Below, one piece after another: positions 16,702 to 26,100 of a stretch of DNA of 64,000 nt. The translations under genes and the position numbers were made by a program. The first letter of the stretch is position 1, and each line of letters starts with the position of its first letter. The notes under the pieces were generated by a model. The model ran no database searches. It saw only the letters and a list, made by a program, of their open reading frames with translations, and was not told the DNA's origin. The stretch covers positions 124,001 to 188,000 of the forward strand of contig NZ_JADCJY010000001.1 of assembly GCF_014982715.1 (NCBI RefSeq), written 5' to 3'. The DNA is from Gallalistipes aquisgranensis. GTDB lineage: Bacteria; Bacteroidota; Bacteroidia; Bacteroidales; Rikenellaceae.

Positions 16702-18108
16702 TTATTTTAATTCGTAGACGCCCGGATCGGGACGGTGTCCCGAGAAGGGCCTTTCATCCATTTCGATGCCGTCCCGTTCGATCCGGACGGGGCCGGTGAT
16801 TGCACCCCGGTCGGTGAAATAGCTGTCCGGTTTCGGACGGCAGAATCCGTCGGGAAGCGAGCCGTTCCTCCCCCTGGGAGCGAGTGCCGCTTCGGTGTCC
16901 GTGCGGACGAACTGCGAGGCCGTCCCGGCTGCCGGGCCCGGCAGGTCCCACGAGTTGCCCGCGTGAACGTAGGTGATGCGGTCGAACCGGTCGGGCCGGC
17001 TTCCTCCCCAGGAGACGTTGTTGTAGAAAACGAACGACGTGCTGTCCCTGTTGGCCTTGTAGTAGTTGAAGTTGATTCCGTTGTCGAAGCCGATGCAGTG
17101 TTCGATCCGGGAACCGAAGACGTGGTCGTTCTGGTCGAATCCTGCGGAAGCGTTGCGGAATGCGATGCATCCCCGCAGCACATGGGTGCCGCGTGAGATT
17201 TGCGTACACTCCCGACCGCCGATGTAGCCGCATCCGCCGCCCATCTTGAAGCCGTTTCCGTTTCCGTCCCATTTGTCTTCGGTCAGCTCCTCGCCGGTTT
17301 TCTCCGCGTACATGGCCCTGTGGTCCTCCAGAATTCCCGTATTCCATACCCAGCAGTTCTCCAGCACGATGCCGTAGCCGCATTCGAACAGGTCCCAGCC
17401 GTCGTCCGAGTTGCTCCAGGCCCGGCAGCCGACGAACCGGTTGCCCTTGCCCGTGTTGCACTGGCAGGCGAATCCGTCCGTATTGGTACCGGCCGTGAGT
17501 TTCCCGTCCCGGCGGGCGTACCAGTCGAAATTGTTGTACGCGTCACAGTTGAGGAAGGTGTTGTAGGCCGCCTTCTCCCCGTCCTCGTTGTAGGGTTCGT
17601 TGTGGGAGAAGCCCATGCGGAAGCCCGTACCTCCGTTGTGGTGGGCCGTGCAGCGTTCGAAAAGGTTGTGGGACCCCTCGCCGATGAAAAATCCGGTGTG
17701 ATAGGCGTTCCGTATCTCGAGCCCGAGAACGTGCCAGTGGTCGCCCGAGACGATCATTCCGTCGCGCGAGGTGTTGTACGGCTGGTCGAGACAGTCGAAT
17801 ACGGGGCGTTCGCCCGGACAGGCCCACAGCCGGATCGGCAGCGAGTCGGTGCCCGACCGTTTCAGCTCCACCGGTCGGTCGAGCCGGTAGATGCCTCCTT
17901 TCATCAGGATCGTCCGACCCGGTTCCGCCCGTTCCACGGCGGTGTGAATGTCCAGCGGACTCTCCGCCCGGCCCGTGTTGGACGCCTTTCCGTCGGGAGC
18001 CGCATATATCGCTTCGTTTCGGGGCGAAGTTCCCGCGCAGGCCGCCAGAGTCAGCGTCAGCAGGAGGGCGGACAGCCGGAGCGGAATGCGTGAAAAAACA
18101 GGGTTCAT
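16702..18108 (-). CDS. PL9 polysaccharide lyase, predicted periplasmic-side lipoprotein
   Basis: 468 residues from the ATG at 18108 (a GTG three codons earlier is also in frame). The signal peptide ends LTLAACAGTSPRNE, a lipobox without acidic residues directly after the cysteine, so surface export is not predicted. The same parallel beta-helix and motifs as its neighbours are present: AWSNSDDGWDLFECG, K288 in GNGFKMGG, and RGCIAFRNASAGFDQN. It is a clear paralogue of the genes on both sides, diverged along its whole length rather than a fresh copy. The gap to the upstream PL9 gene is 10 bases. Confidence 0.92.
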   Translation of the reverse strand: MNPVFSRIPLRLSALLLTLTLAACAGTSPRNEAIYAAPDGKASNTGRAESPLDIHTAVERAEPGRTILMKGGIYRLDRPVELKRSGTDSLPIRLWACPGERPVFDCLDQPYNTSRDGMIVSGDHWHVLGLEIRNAYHTGFFIGEGSHNLFERCTAHHNGGTGFRMGFSHNEPYNEDGEKAAYNTFLNCDAYNNFDWYARRDGKLTAGTNTDGFACQCNTGKGNRFVGCRAWSNSDDGWDLFECGYGIVLENCWVWNTGILEDHRAMYAEKTGEELTEDKWDGNGNGFKMGGGCGYIGGRECTQISRGTHVLRGCIAFRNASAGFDQNDHVFGSRIEHCIGFDNGINFNYYKANRDSTSFVFYNNVSWGGSRPDRFDRITYVHAGNSWDLPGPAAGTASQFVRTDTEAALAPRGRNGSLPDGFCRPKPDSYFTDRGAITGPVRIERDGIEMDERPFSGHRPDPGVYELK

Positions 18109-18118
18109 ATCCGTCACT

Positions 18119-19501
18119 CTATTTCAGTTCGTAGGCACCCAGATCGGGGGCTTTGCCTTTGTACGGGATAGCCGGCAGGTCCGTCGCGTCCGCCGCCGAC
18201 CGTATCGGGAAGGTCCGTACGCCCCGGTCGATCAGCCGGCTCTCCGGCCGGAGCCGTCCGAACCGGGAGGGCAGCGAACCGTCCTTTCCGCGCGGGGCCG
18301 ACGCATCCCGTTCGTCCAGCGAGACGAAATCCTCCCGGGAGGGTTCTATGCCGAGGTCCCAGCTGTTGCCTTCCGAGACGAGTTCGATCTCCGTTTTCGG
18401 CCGGAATCCTCCCTTGCCGAAGGCTACGTTGTTGCGGAACACGTTGGTCTTTCCTGCGTTGGGTTCTTTCCAGAAACGGATATTGTCGCCGTTGTCGAAA
18501 CACAGGCAATTCTCGACGACGATGCCGTCCTGGTGGTTGTTCTGGTCGATTCCCTTCATGCGGTTGCCGAAGGAGATGCTGCCGCGCAGCACGTGCAGGC
18601 CCCGGGATTTGTTGTCGCACTTTTCGGGCTGGCCCGTCCAGACGTGGTTGCCGCCCATCTTGAAGCCGTTTCCGTCTCCGGCGAAAGTCTGTTCGGTCAG
18701 TTCCCGGCCCGTCCGGCGGCGGTGCATCTCCACGAAGTCCGTCCAGACGCCGGCCCGCCAGTTCCAGCAGTTCACGATCTCGACTCCGGCCCCGCATTCG
18801 AACAGGTCCCAGTTGTCGTCCGAATTGCTCCAGGCCCGGCAGCCGTGGAACTTGATCCCTTTACCCGACCGCAGTTTGCAGCCGAAGCCGTCGGCGTGGG
18901 TGCCCGGACTGAACCGTCCCCGGTAGCTCGTCCACCAGTCGTAGTTCATGTAGGCGTCGCAGTCGATGAAGACGATGTAGGCTCCCTTTTCACCCTCCTC
19001 GTTGTCCAGGGTACCGTGGTCGAAACCCACGTTGAACCCGGTGCTCCCGTTGTGGTGGGCCGAGCACCGTTCGAACCGGATGTGGGAACCCGTGATGAAG
19101 ATCCCCCCTCCCGAGGCGTTGCACATCTCCAGATCGCTGATCTGCCACCAGTCGCCCGAGAGCCGGGCGCAGGGCGAGTGGCGGAGCGAGTCGTCGGGAG
19201 CTCCGGTCCCGTCCCAGACAGGGTGCTCTCCCGGCCAGGCTTCGATGCGGATCGGCTTTCCGGCCGTACCCGACTGCTCCATCCGTACGGAGCGGTCGAG
19301 CATGTACCGGCCTCCCCGCAGCCGGATCACGGTGCCGGGCACGGCCCTTTTCACCGCTTCGTACACCGACAGGGGGGATTTTTCCGTGCCTTCGTTGCCG
19401 GCCTTCCCGTCCGGGGAGGCGACCAGCACTCCCCGGGCCTGTGCCCCGGGTACGGCTGCCGAAAGCAGGCATACTGTCATATAGAAGAAAAGTTTCATCA
19501 T
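18119..19501 (-). CDS. PL9-family polysaccharide lyase, predicted soluble periplasmic
   Basis: 460 residues. The N-terminus MKLFFYMTVCLLSAAVPGAQA is an ordinary signal peptide with no lipobox, so the enzyme should be a free periplasmic protein. PL9 motifs are kept (AWSNSDDNWDLFECG, K281 in GNGFKMGG), with RGSISFGNRMKGIDQN in place of the RGC.AF.N version of its paralogues, so it is the most divergent of the three. It is the first lyase gene after the SusCD-lipoprotein cassette, 67 bases downstream, with a perfect hairpin in the gap. It may act on imported oligosaccharides. Confidence 0.9.
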   Translation of the reverse strand: MMKLFFYMTVCLLSAAVPGAQARGVLVASPDGKAGNEGTEKSPLSVYEAVKRAVPGTVIRLRGGRYMLDRSVRMEQSGTAGKPIRIEAWPGEHPVWDGTGAPDDSLRHSPCARLSGDWWQISDLEMCNASGGGIFITGSHIRFERCSAHHNGSTGFNVGFDHGTLDNEEGEKGAYIVFIDCDAYMNYDWWTSYRGRFSPGTHADGFGCKLRSGKGIKFHGCRAWSNSDDNWDLFECGAGVEIVNCWNWRAGVWTDFVEMHRRRTGRELTEQTFAGDGNGFKMGGNHVWTGQPEKCDNKSRGLHVLRGSISFGNRMKGIDQNNHQDGIVVENCLCFDNGDNIRFWKEPNAGKTNVFRNNVAFGKGGFRPKTEIELVSEGNSWDLGIEPSREDFVSLDERDASAPRGKDGSLPSRFGRLRPESRLIDRGVRTFPIRSAADATDLPAIPYKGKAPDLGAYELK

Positions 19502-19524
19502 CGGTCGTCGTTTTTTACGGATGC

Positions 19525-19554
19525 CCGGGAGGCAGGGGAGAACCTGCCTCCCGG
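19525..19554 (-). other. Perfect hairpin between the binding-protein genes and the lyase genes of the PUL
   Basis: CCGGGAGGCAGG and CCTGCCTCCCGG form a 12-bp perfect stem with a 6-base loop, in the gap between the FN3/DUF5123 lipoprotein and the first PL9 gene. It separates the binding/import genes from the enzyme genes. Confidence 0.6.
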
Positions 19555-19568
19555 AGCGGTCCGTTCCG

Positions 19569-21299
19569 TTACTCTTCGAGCGTCCACCGCGGGTCTCCGG
19601 CCGTTCCCACCACGGCGGCCGGGTTGAGCCTGTAATCGGCGTCGGCCCGTCCCGGGAAGAGTTCGTCCGGTGACATGTTGAGGTTGGTGATCGTCGTGGA
19701 GAGGTCTTTGGCGAGCGCTCCGCTCGACAGGTAGCTGTTGCTCCACGAGGAGAGGGTGGCTCCGTCGAGTGCGTTGTATTTGAGCAGGTAGGAGTCTTTC
19801 GGGTCGAACTTCACCTCTCCGAGGAGGCTCTTGTCGATCCGGACGGTCGCCTTGTTCCAGCCGGTGAAGTGGAAGAGGTACCGTGCCGAGGAGTTGTTGC
19901 CGTACCACGCTCCCGGAACATCCACGGCGAACTTGTCGAGCGTACAGTTGGTCACCTGTACCTGCGGCGGGGTCGGCGTCGGCCCGTTGAATTTACCCAT
20001 GCGCTGTTCGATCAGACCTGTGGAGACGTGATAGAAGGTGGAGTTGCTGAACGTGTATTTGGCGCAGTGGACGTCCGTATTGTTCGTGCTGGTATTCAGG
20101 TGGAGGAATGCCTGGATATTGTCCACACGCCGCCCCAGATCGTAGACGATATCGTTGTCGAAGACGATTTCGTCGAACCGGATTTTCGATTCCAGGTGGA
20201 AACTCCACGAATTGACGAACATGACGGCTTTACGCACGGTGTGTACGGAGCAGTTTTTGACGGTGAATTTGCCGATGGCGATCTGCCGGGGAGCGTTCTT
20301 CATGTTGTCGAACATGAAAATATGGTCGTTCGGTTCCAGAGACGGCTGGAGGCTGCCGCCCGATACTTTCGCTCCCGTGAGGTCCACGTCCGAGAAGGTG
20401 ATGGAGGGGATGTTGACGTCGGTTGCGTCGCGGCCTCCCAGGACGAACTGTTTAATGGCGATCACCGGATTGTCTGCACCGGGCGCGGCCTGCACCGTGA
20501 CGGACTTGGTCAGCAGGATTTCCGCGTTCGAGTAGTCGTACAACTGGCCGCCCTTGAGGATCACGGTGGCTCCCTCCGGCGCGTTCTCGATCGTACTCTT
20601 CAGGTCTCCCGTGTTGTCGATCTCGATGGCTCCGGCCGGCCGGGCGGGAATCGTGAAGCGGACGTAGCTCACCACGTTGCCCGCGTTCAGGAAACTGGCC
20701 CGGTACTCCCGGCCCTCTTCCAGTCCCTCGACCGTGGTGGTCAGCGAGGCCATGATTTCGGGCGTGACGGGCCGTGTGATATCTTCCGTGTATTCCGAGG
20801 AGACGACCAGCTGGTCGGCTTCGAGGGCCTCCTTCCAGCGCAGCGTGACGCTCGTGTAGGTCATGTCCTTCAGCCGCACGGCCTTGAAGATGGAGGGCAT
20901 CAGCCCCGTCGTGGCGTCGATGCCGTTGAAGTAGACCCACTGGGAGCCGAATTCCTCCCCTTTGTCCGAGAGTCCGCGCATCCGTACGAAATAACGGGTC
21001 TCCTCCTCGAGGTTTTCGAAACGGGCCACCAGCGAGTCAGGGATGACACTCTGGCTGGCCACGACCGGTTCGAACGCTTCGTTGCGGGCGATGTCCACTT
21101 GGTAGCCTGTGGCGCCGGGACTTCTGTCCCAGCGTACGATCAGCCCGTTATAGTTGGCATAGGCCCTGAGATTGCCCGGTTTGAAGAGCCGGGGATTTCC
21201 CATTTCGGAGTCGGCGTCGAGCTGCTGACAGCCTGCCATGAAACAGCCGGCCAGCAGGGCGGACACCATCCATGAATATGCGATATGACGAATTTTCAT
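19569..21299 (-). CDS. FN3-containing DUF4957/DUF5123-like outer-membrane lipoprotein of the PUL
   Basis: 576 residues with a lipoprotein signal (SALLAGCFMAGCQQLDADSE, acidic residues soon after the cysteine). Two fibronectin-III-like domains span about residues 40-135 and 136-220 (GLIVRWDRSPGATGYQVDI; SVTLRWKEALEAD). A beta-helix-like region with DUF4957/DUF5123 character follows (TIENAPEGATVILKGG; VQVTNCTLDKFAV). Such proteins accompany SusCD pairs in pectin PULs and are thought to bind glycan at the cell surface, filling the SusE/F role. I see no catalytic signature. It sits 18 bases after susD. Confidence 0.82.
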   Translation of the reverse strand: MKIRHIAYSWMVSALLAGCFMAGCQQLDADSEMGNPRLFKPGNLRAYANYNGLIVRWDRSPGATGYQVDIARNEAFEPVVASQSVIPDSLVARFENLEEETRYFVRMRGLSDKGEEFGSQWVYFNGIDATTGLMPSIFKAVRLKDMTYTSVTLRWKEALEADQLVVSSEYTEDITRPVTPEIMASLTTTVEGLEEGREYRASFLNAGNVVSYVRFTIPARPAGAIEIDNTGDLKSTIENAPEGATVILKGGQLYDYSNAEILLTKSVTVQAAPGADNPVIAIKQFVLGGRDATDVNIPSITFSDVDLTGAKVSGGSLQPSLEPNDHIFMFDNMKNAPRQIAIGKFTVKNCSVHTVRKAVMFVNSWSFHLESKIRFDEIVFDNDIVYDLGRRVDNIQAFLHLNTSTNNTDVHCAKYTFSNSTFYHVSTGLIEQRMGKFNGPTPTPPQVQVTNCTLDKFAVDVPGAWYGNNSSARYLFHFTGWNKATVRIDKSLLGEVKFDPKDSYLLKYNALDGATLSSWSNSYLSSGALAKDLSTTITNLNMSPDELFPGRADADYRLNPAAVVGTAGDPRWTLEE

Positions 21300-21317
21300 A
21301 ATCCTTGCGTTTGAAAA

Positions 21318-23177
21318 TTAATATTTTCCGTAGTAGTTTTTTAGCTTGCCCTTGCTCTCGGCGATCACGTCCCGGTGGAACGGATAGAGGTAGACCATCG
21401 GGTCTTTTTCCAGCACGTAGGGACGGTAGTAGCGGTCGTAGTTCTCGTTGATCGTGTGGTCCGTGTCGCTTTTGACCAGCGTCCTGCACCACCCGTGGGA
21501 CTGGTAGCCGGCGGGAGCCTTCCCTTCGGGCGAAATGTTGGAGTCGCGGCCCTGGATGTCCAGCGTCCCGTCGCTCAGTTTCTTGTAGAACAGGTAGGCG
21601 GGGTAGTTCCCGTAGGTGCCCGTGCCGGCCCGGCTGTCAATGCCGATCTGTACCATCTTCTCCTTCATTTTGATGATGTTCGTGCGGAGCAGGTTCCAGC
21701 GGATCAGGTCGTACTTGCGGATGCCTTCGCCGCCGAACTCCCAGGAACGTTCCGATGCGAGAGCCTCGAAAAAGTCGTCGTGTCCGGTCAGGTTATCCAC
21801 GTATTCCTCCACCATGGTCTGGTGGTTCGCTTCGGGGAAGGCGCGTTTGCGCACCTCTTTCAGCGCCATGCGGGCTGAATCGGTCGGGGCGCCGTGGAGT
21901 TCATTCTCCGTCTCGGCCAGCATCAGCAGGACGTCGGCATACCGGATGATCGGCCAGTTGATCCCCGTGTTGTATTGGGCGCCCACGCCCTGCGGGGTCT
22001 TCATCTCGAGCTTGCTCCATTTCCCGAACGTGACCCGGTTCGTGGCCACCATGCGCTGTTCGAGGCGGGCCGTCTCATCGTTCCAGTACCATTCGTAGGG
22101 TGTGCAGGTCACATCGCGGCGGGTGTCGTTCGCATTGAATGAGTGCATGTAGGGCAGGTTGGCATAGTACCATACGTTGCTGTATCCGTAGGGGCTCTGG
22201 GTGTTGGTGGCGATCTGAACTCCGATGTTGTGGCCGATCGCGCTGGTGTAGTTGAGGGCCATCGGTATTTCGAACAGCATGTCGTCGTTGGAAGGACATA
22301 TCTTCTGGCATTCGTTCAGGAACACCTGCTTGAAGGTGCTGTTGAGCCCGTGTTTGCCCGATTCGATCAGCTTGCGGGCATAGTCGTTGGCGATCTGGTA
22401 GTATTTCAGGTAGTCGTCCGGCCGGTACATGTAGCCCAGGTCGGCCGGGTTGTTCAGGTTGGGCCTCAGCGACCATCCGCCCCGGGTGAGGGCCATGCGG
22501 GCGATCAGACCCTGTACGGCGCCCCGGTTGACCCGTTCGATCCCCTGCGTGATTTCGCTGGCATAGAACATGGCCGGTTCCACTTCGATCAGGTCCCGGA
22601 TCATGCGGGTCATGATGGTATCGCGGTTGGTGGCCCCGATATAGAAATCGTCGTCCGCCCGGGTCTCCCGGTCCTTGAAGGGAACGTCGCCCCAGTTGCG
22701 GGTCAGTTCCAGGTACATCAGGGCCCGGATCGCCTTCGCTTCGCCGTACATGTGCCGGATGTTGCTCGGTACGTCGGGCGAGGAGTTTTTGAACAGGTCG
22801 CTTTTTTCGATGCCCGAGATACACTCGTTGGCCCGGTTGATGGCGATGTACATATACTGGTACGCCTGCAGTTCCGAATTGCCCGAGGTGGCCGTGTAGT
22901 CCCACAGGCCCCGCCGGTTGTCCTCTTCTGCCTGCGAGGTGATGGCGAATTCGCAGTCGTTGTTGTAGGGGAAGTAAGTGCTTACCTGCTTGGTGTAGAT
23001 GTTGTTGTGGCTGAGCACGGCGTAGATGCCCAGAATGGTGCGGTAGGCGTCTCCTTCCGTGGCGAACAGATCGTCTTCCGGTACGCTCGACCGGGACTGT
23101 ACGGTGAGGAAGTCTTCGCAGGAGACGGCCGAGAATCCCATGACCAGGGCGGCCAGATATATCAGATGTTTTTTCAT
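21318..23177 (-). CDS. SusD/RagB-family nutrient-binding outer-membrane lipoprotein
   Basis: 619 residues. The signal peptide ends FSAVSC|EDFLTVQS, with the CEDFL start typical of SusD proteins. Family segments include DLFATEGDAYRTILGIYAVL, ANECISGIEKS, YGEAKAIRALMYLELTRNWG and a C-terminal YADVLLMLAETENELHG region. SusD proteins cap the SusC barrel and hand over glycan at the cell surface. It is directly downstream of the susC homologue (22 bases). Confidence 0.96.
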   Translation of the reverse strand: MKKHLIYLAALVMGFSAVSCEDFLTVQSRSSVPEDDLFATEGDAYRTILGIYAVLSHNNIYTKQVSTYFPYNNDCEFAITSQAEEDNRRGLWDYTATSGNSELQAYQYMYIAINRANECISGIEKSDLFKNSSPDVPSNIRHMYGEAKAIRALMYLELTRNWGDVPFKDRETRADDDFYIGATNRDTIMTRMIRDLIEVEPAMFYASEITQGIERVNRGAVQGLIARMALTRGGWSLRPNLNNPADLGYMYRPDDYLKYYQIANDYARKLIESGKHGLNSTFKQVFLNECQKICPSNDDMLFEIPMALNYTSAIGHNIGVQIATNTQSPYGYSNVWYYANLPYMHSFNANDTRRDVTCTPYEWYWNDETARLEQRMVATNRVTFGKWSKLEMKTPQGVGAQYNTGINWPIIRYADVLLMLAETENELHGAPTDSARMALKEVRKRAFPEANHQTMVEEYVDNLTGHDDFFEALASERSWEFGGEGIRKYDLIRWNLLRTNIIKMKEKMVQIGIDSRAGTGTYGNYPAYLFYKKLSDGTLDIQGRDSNISPEGKAPAGYQSHGWCRTLVKSDTDHTINENYDRYYRPYVLEKDPMVYLYPFHRDVIAESKGKLKNYYGKY

Positions 23178-23199
23178 GGTTGCTGCGTTTTAGGTCGGG

Positions 23200-26100
23200 T
23201 TAGAACGTGATGTTGGCGCCGAAGGTGAACGAACGGGTCTTCGGATAGGCCGAATAGTCGACGCCCGGGGTCAGCGGAGTGCTGCGGCGCGTGTCGACTT
23301 CGGGGTCGAATCCGCTGTAATTGGTCCATATCCAGAGGTTGTTGGCCGTCACGTAGAAGCGGCATTTGGACATGCCGATCTTCCTGGTCCACTTCTGGGG
23401 CAGCGTGTAGCCCAGCGTGATGTTGCTCAGGCGCAGGAACGAACCGTCCTCCACGGCCCACGAGTGCAGTACGTGGGCGCCGTTGAGCGGACTCCACGTC
23501 GTCGCGTTCTTGTTCAGTTCGCGCAGGGCCTCCTTGTCGGTCCGCAGGTCGTTGCCTGCATCGTCGAAGATGCGGAAACGGTGCGAGGTGTTGAAGTCGT
23601 CCGAAAGGTTGTAGTAGGCATATTTCCAGACGTTCGAGTTGATGATCTTCTGGGCGTTGTAGATGTCGTTGCCGTAGACCCAGTTGAAGAAGACCGAGAA
23701 GTCGATTCCTTTGTAGGCGGCCGCGATGTTCAGACCTCCCGAGTGCTTGGGATTGGCGTTCCCGATCACGGTCCGGTCGAGCGTGGTCACCATGCAGGCG
23801 TTCTTGTCGTTGGGGTCGCTGATGCCGGTCAGTTTCTTCAGTTTCAGCGAGCCGACCAGCGGGCATCCGCTCTTGCCTCCGAGCGAGCCGGTGACGCCCT
23901 GGCTGTTGGCGACGCCGGGTTTCAGCTCCCAGTTGCCCTCTCCGTCCATGTAGTCGTCGATGGTGTAGAAGCCGTCCGTGACGTATCCGTACATCAGTCC
24001 GATCGGCTGTCCGACCTGTACCAGGTAGTCGTCCTTTTCGCGTACTTCCTGCCAGTTGCTCTGGTAGAAACTCCGGTCGGTCCCCTCGTTGAGCTTGTCC
24101 ACCCGGTTACGGTTGAATGCGATATTGAAGGTGGCCGTCAGCGAGAAGTCCTTCTTGTCGACGATCACGCCGTTGAGCGAGAGTTCGAAACCCCGGTTCG
24201 ACGTCTGTCCCACGTTTCTCTGCTGGTCGTTGTAGCCCGTGTGCTCGGGCAGCACGGCTTTCAGCAGCAGGTCCTTGGTCGTGTTCCAGTACAACTCGGC
24301 CGAACCGGTCAGCCGGTTGCCCAGGATGGCGAAGTCCAGACCGAGGTTGCGGGTGATGGTCGTCTCCCATTTCAGTTTGGGGTCGGGCAGCGTCCCCGAC
24401 GGGTTGGTGAAGTAGAGGTTCGGAATGTTGTTCAGGCCGGCGTACATCGTGCGGTTGTCGAAGGTGCCGATGAAGGTGCGGCGCCACAGGTCGTTGTCGA
24501 TCCGGTTGTTTCCGGCGGCACCGATGCTGAACCTCAGTTTCAGGTCGTCGAGCCAGGAGACGTTTTTCATGAACCCTTCTTGCGAGATGCGCCATGCCAC
24601 CGCTCCCGAAGGGAATACGCCCCAGCGGTTGCCTGGAGCGAATTTGGTGGAGCCGTCGGCCCGGACCGTGGCCGAGACGAGATATTTGTCGCGGAAACTG
24701 TAATTGGCCCGGCCGAAGAAGGAGGCCAGCCGGGTGGGGCACGATTCCGAGGTGACGGGATACTCCTGCGATCCGTAGGACATGCGGGCGAATACGTCGT
24801 ACTTGTCCATGTCCTGCGGCAGGTTGCGGGCCGTGATGCTCATCGTGGTGGTCTCTTCGGACATCGCCTCGAATCCACCCATGACGGTCAGCGAATGGTC
24901 CTTGCTGGAGGTGAGTTTGTAGGTCAGCGTGTGGGAGGTTCTCCAGCGGGGGGCTTCCTTGTGGGACATTTCGGCCAGCGGCTGTCCTCCGGCATTGATG
25001 GCCTTCCAGGTCAGCGGCCCGTAATAGCGCCGGGTGTTGGTGTTGCGCATGATGATGCCGAATTCCGAACGCAGGGTCAGGTTCTTCACGATGTCCCACG
25101 AAATGGCTCCGTTCACGTTGAGGTCGGTGCGTTTCTCCTCGCGGTAGTCCTGCCCGATCAGTTCGACCGGATCGTAAAGGCTGCTCCGGGCTTCGATGTC
25201 TTCGATGGCGGCCATTTCATCGGCCGTGATGCCGTCCGACAGACTGCCCTTGCCGATCACGGGACGGTAGTTCACCGCATTCCTGATCTCGGTCGAGGTG
25301 TTCGACGAGGTTCCCGCCCCGTGCACGACCGCGTGGGTGAAGAAGGCCGACACGTCCGCGCGCAGACCCTTGTAAAGCTGGTGGTTCAGTTTGAAGTTGA
25401 CATTCGTGCGCTGGTAGTCCGATTCGAGCAGTACGCCGTCTTCGCTCAGGTGCGTGAGGCTTAGGTTGAATTTGGTCTTCTCCGAACCTCCGTTGATGCT
25501 GACGTTGTGCGACTGTCCCCAGGCGGTGCGGCCGTACATCCGTTCCTGCGTGTTCTGGGCCGGGATTTCGCGGTAGATGTCGAAATCCGTCGGGTCGCCG
25601 TAGTGGTTGGTGAAACTTTCCAGATCGGATGCCCCTTTGATGGCAGCCAGTTCGTACTGCATGCGTACGAACTCGTAGGAGTCCATCATGTCCATCATCT
25701 TGGGGACATACTTGAACTGTCCGTAGCCGTTGTAGGTGACGGTGGTCCGTCCCGCCTTCGCGTTCTTCGTGGTGACGATGATGACGCCGTTGGCACCGCG
25801 GGCCCCGTAGATGGCCGTCGAGGAGGCGTCCTTCAGCACGTCGATCGACTGGATGTCCGTGGCCGGAATGTCGCTGATGCGGTCCACGGGAAATCCGTCC
25901 ACGATGTAGAGCGGACTGTTGTCCTGCGTGATCGAACCGCCGCCCCGGATGCGGATTTTCACGTCGGCGTCGGGCGAACCGTCCGTCGTGGTGATCTGCA
26001 CGCCGGCCAGCCGTCCGGTCAGGGCCGATGCCGTGTTGGTCATCGGAATTTCGTTCAGCGTCTTGCCGCTTACGGAGGAGACGGCTCCGGTCAGGTCCTT

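Noticed and set aside
15239-19501. The three PL9 genes as a recent repeat or assembly duplication
   Set aside because: The copies differ along their whole length, including signal peptides and inter-motif segments, so they are old paralogues.
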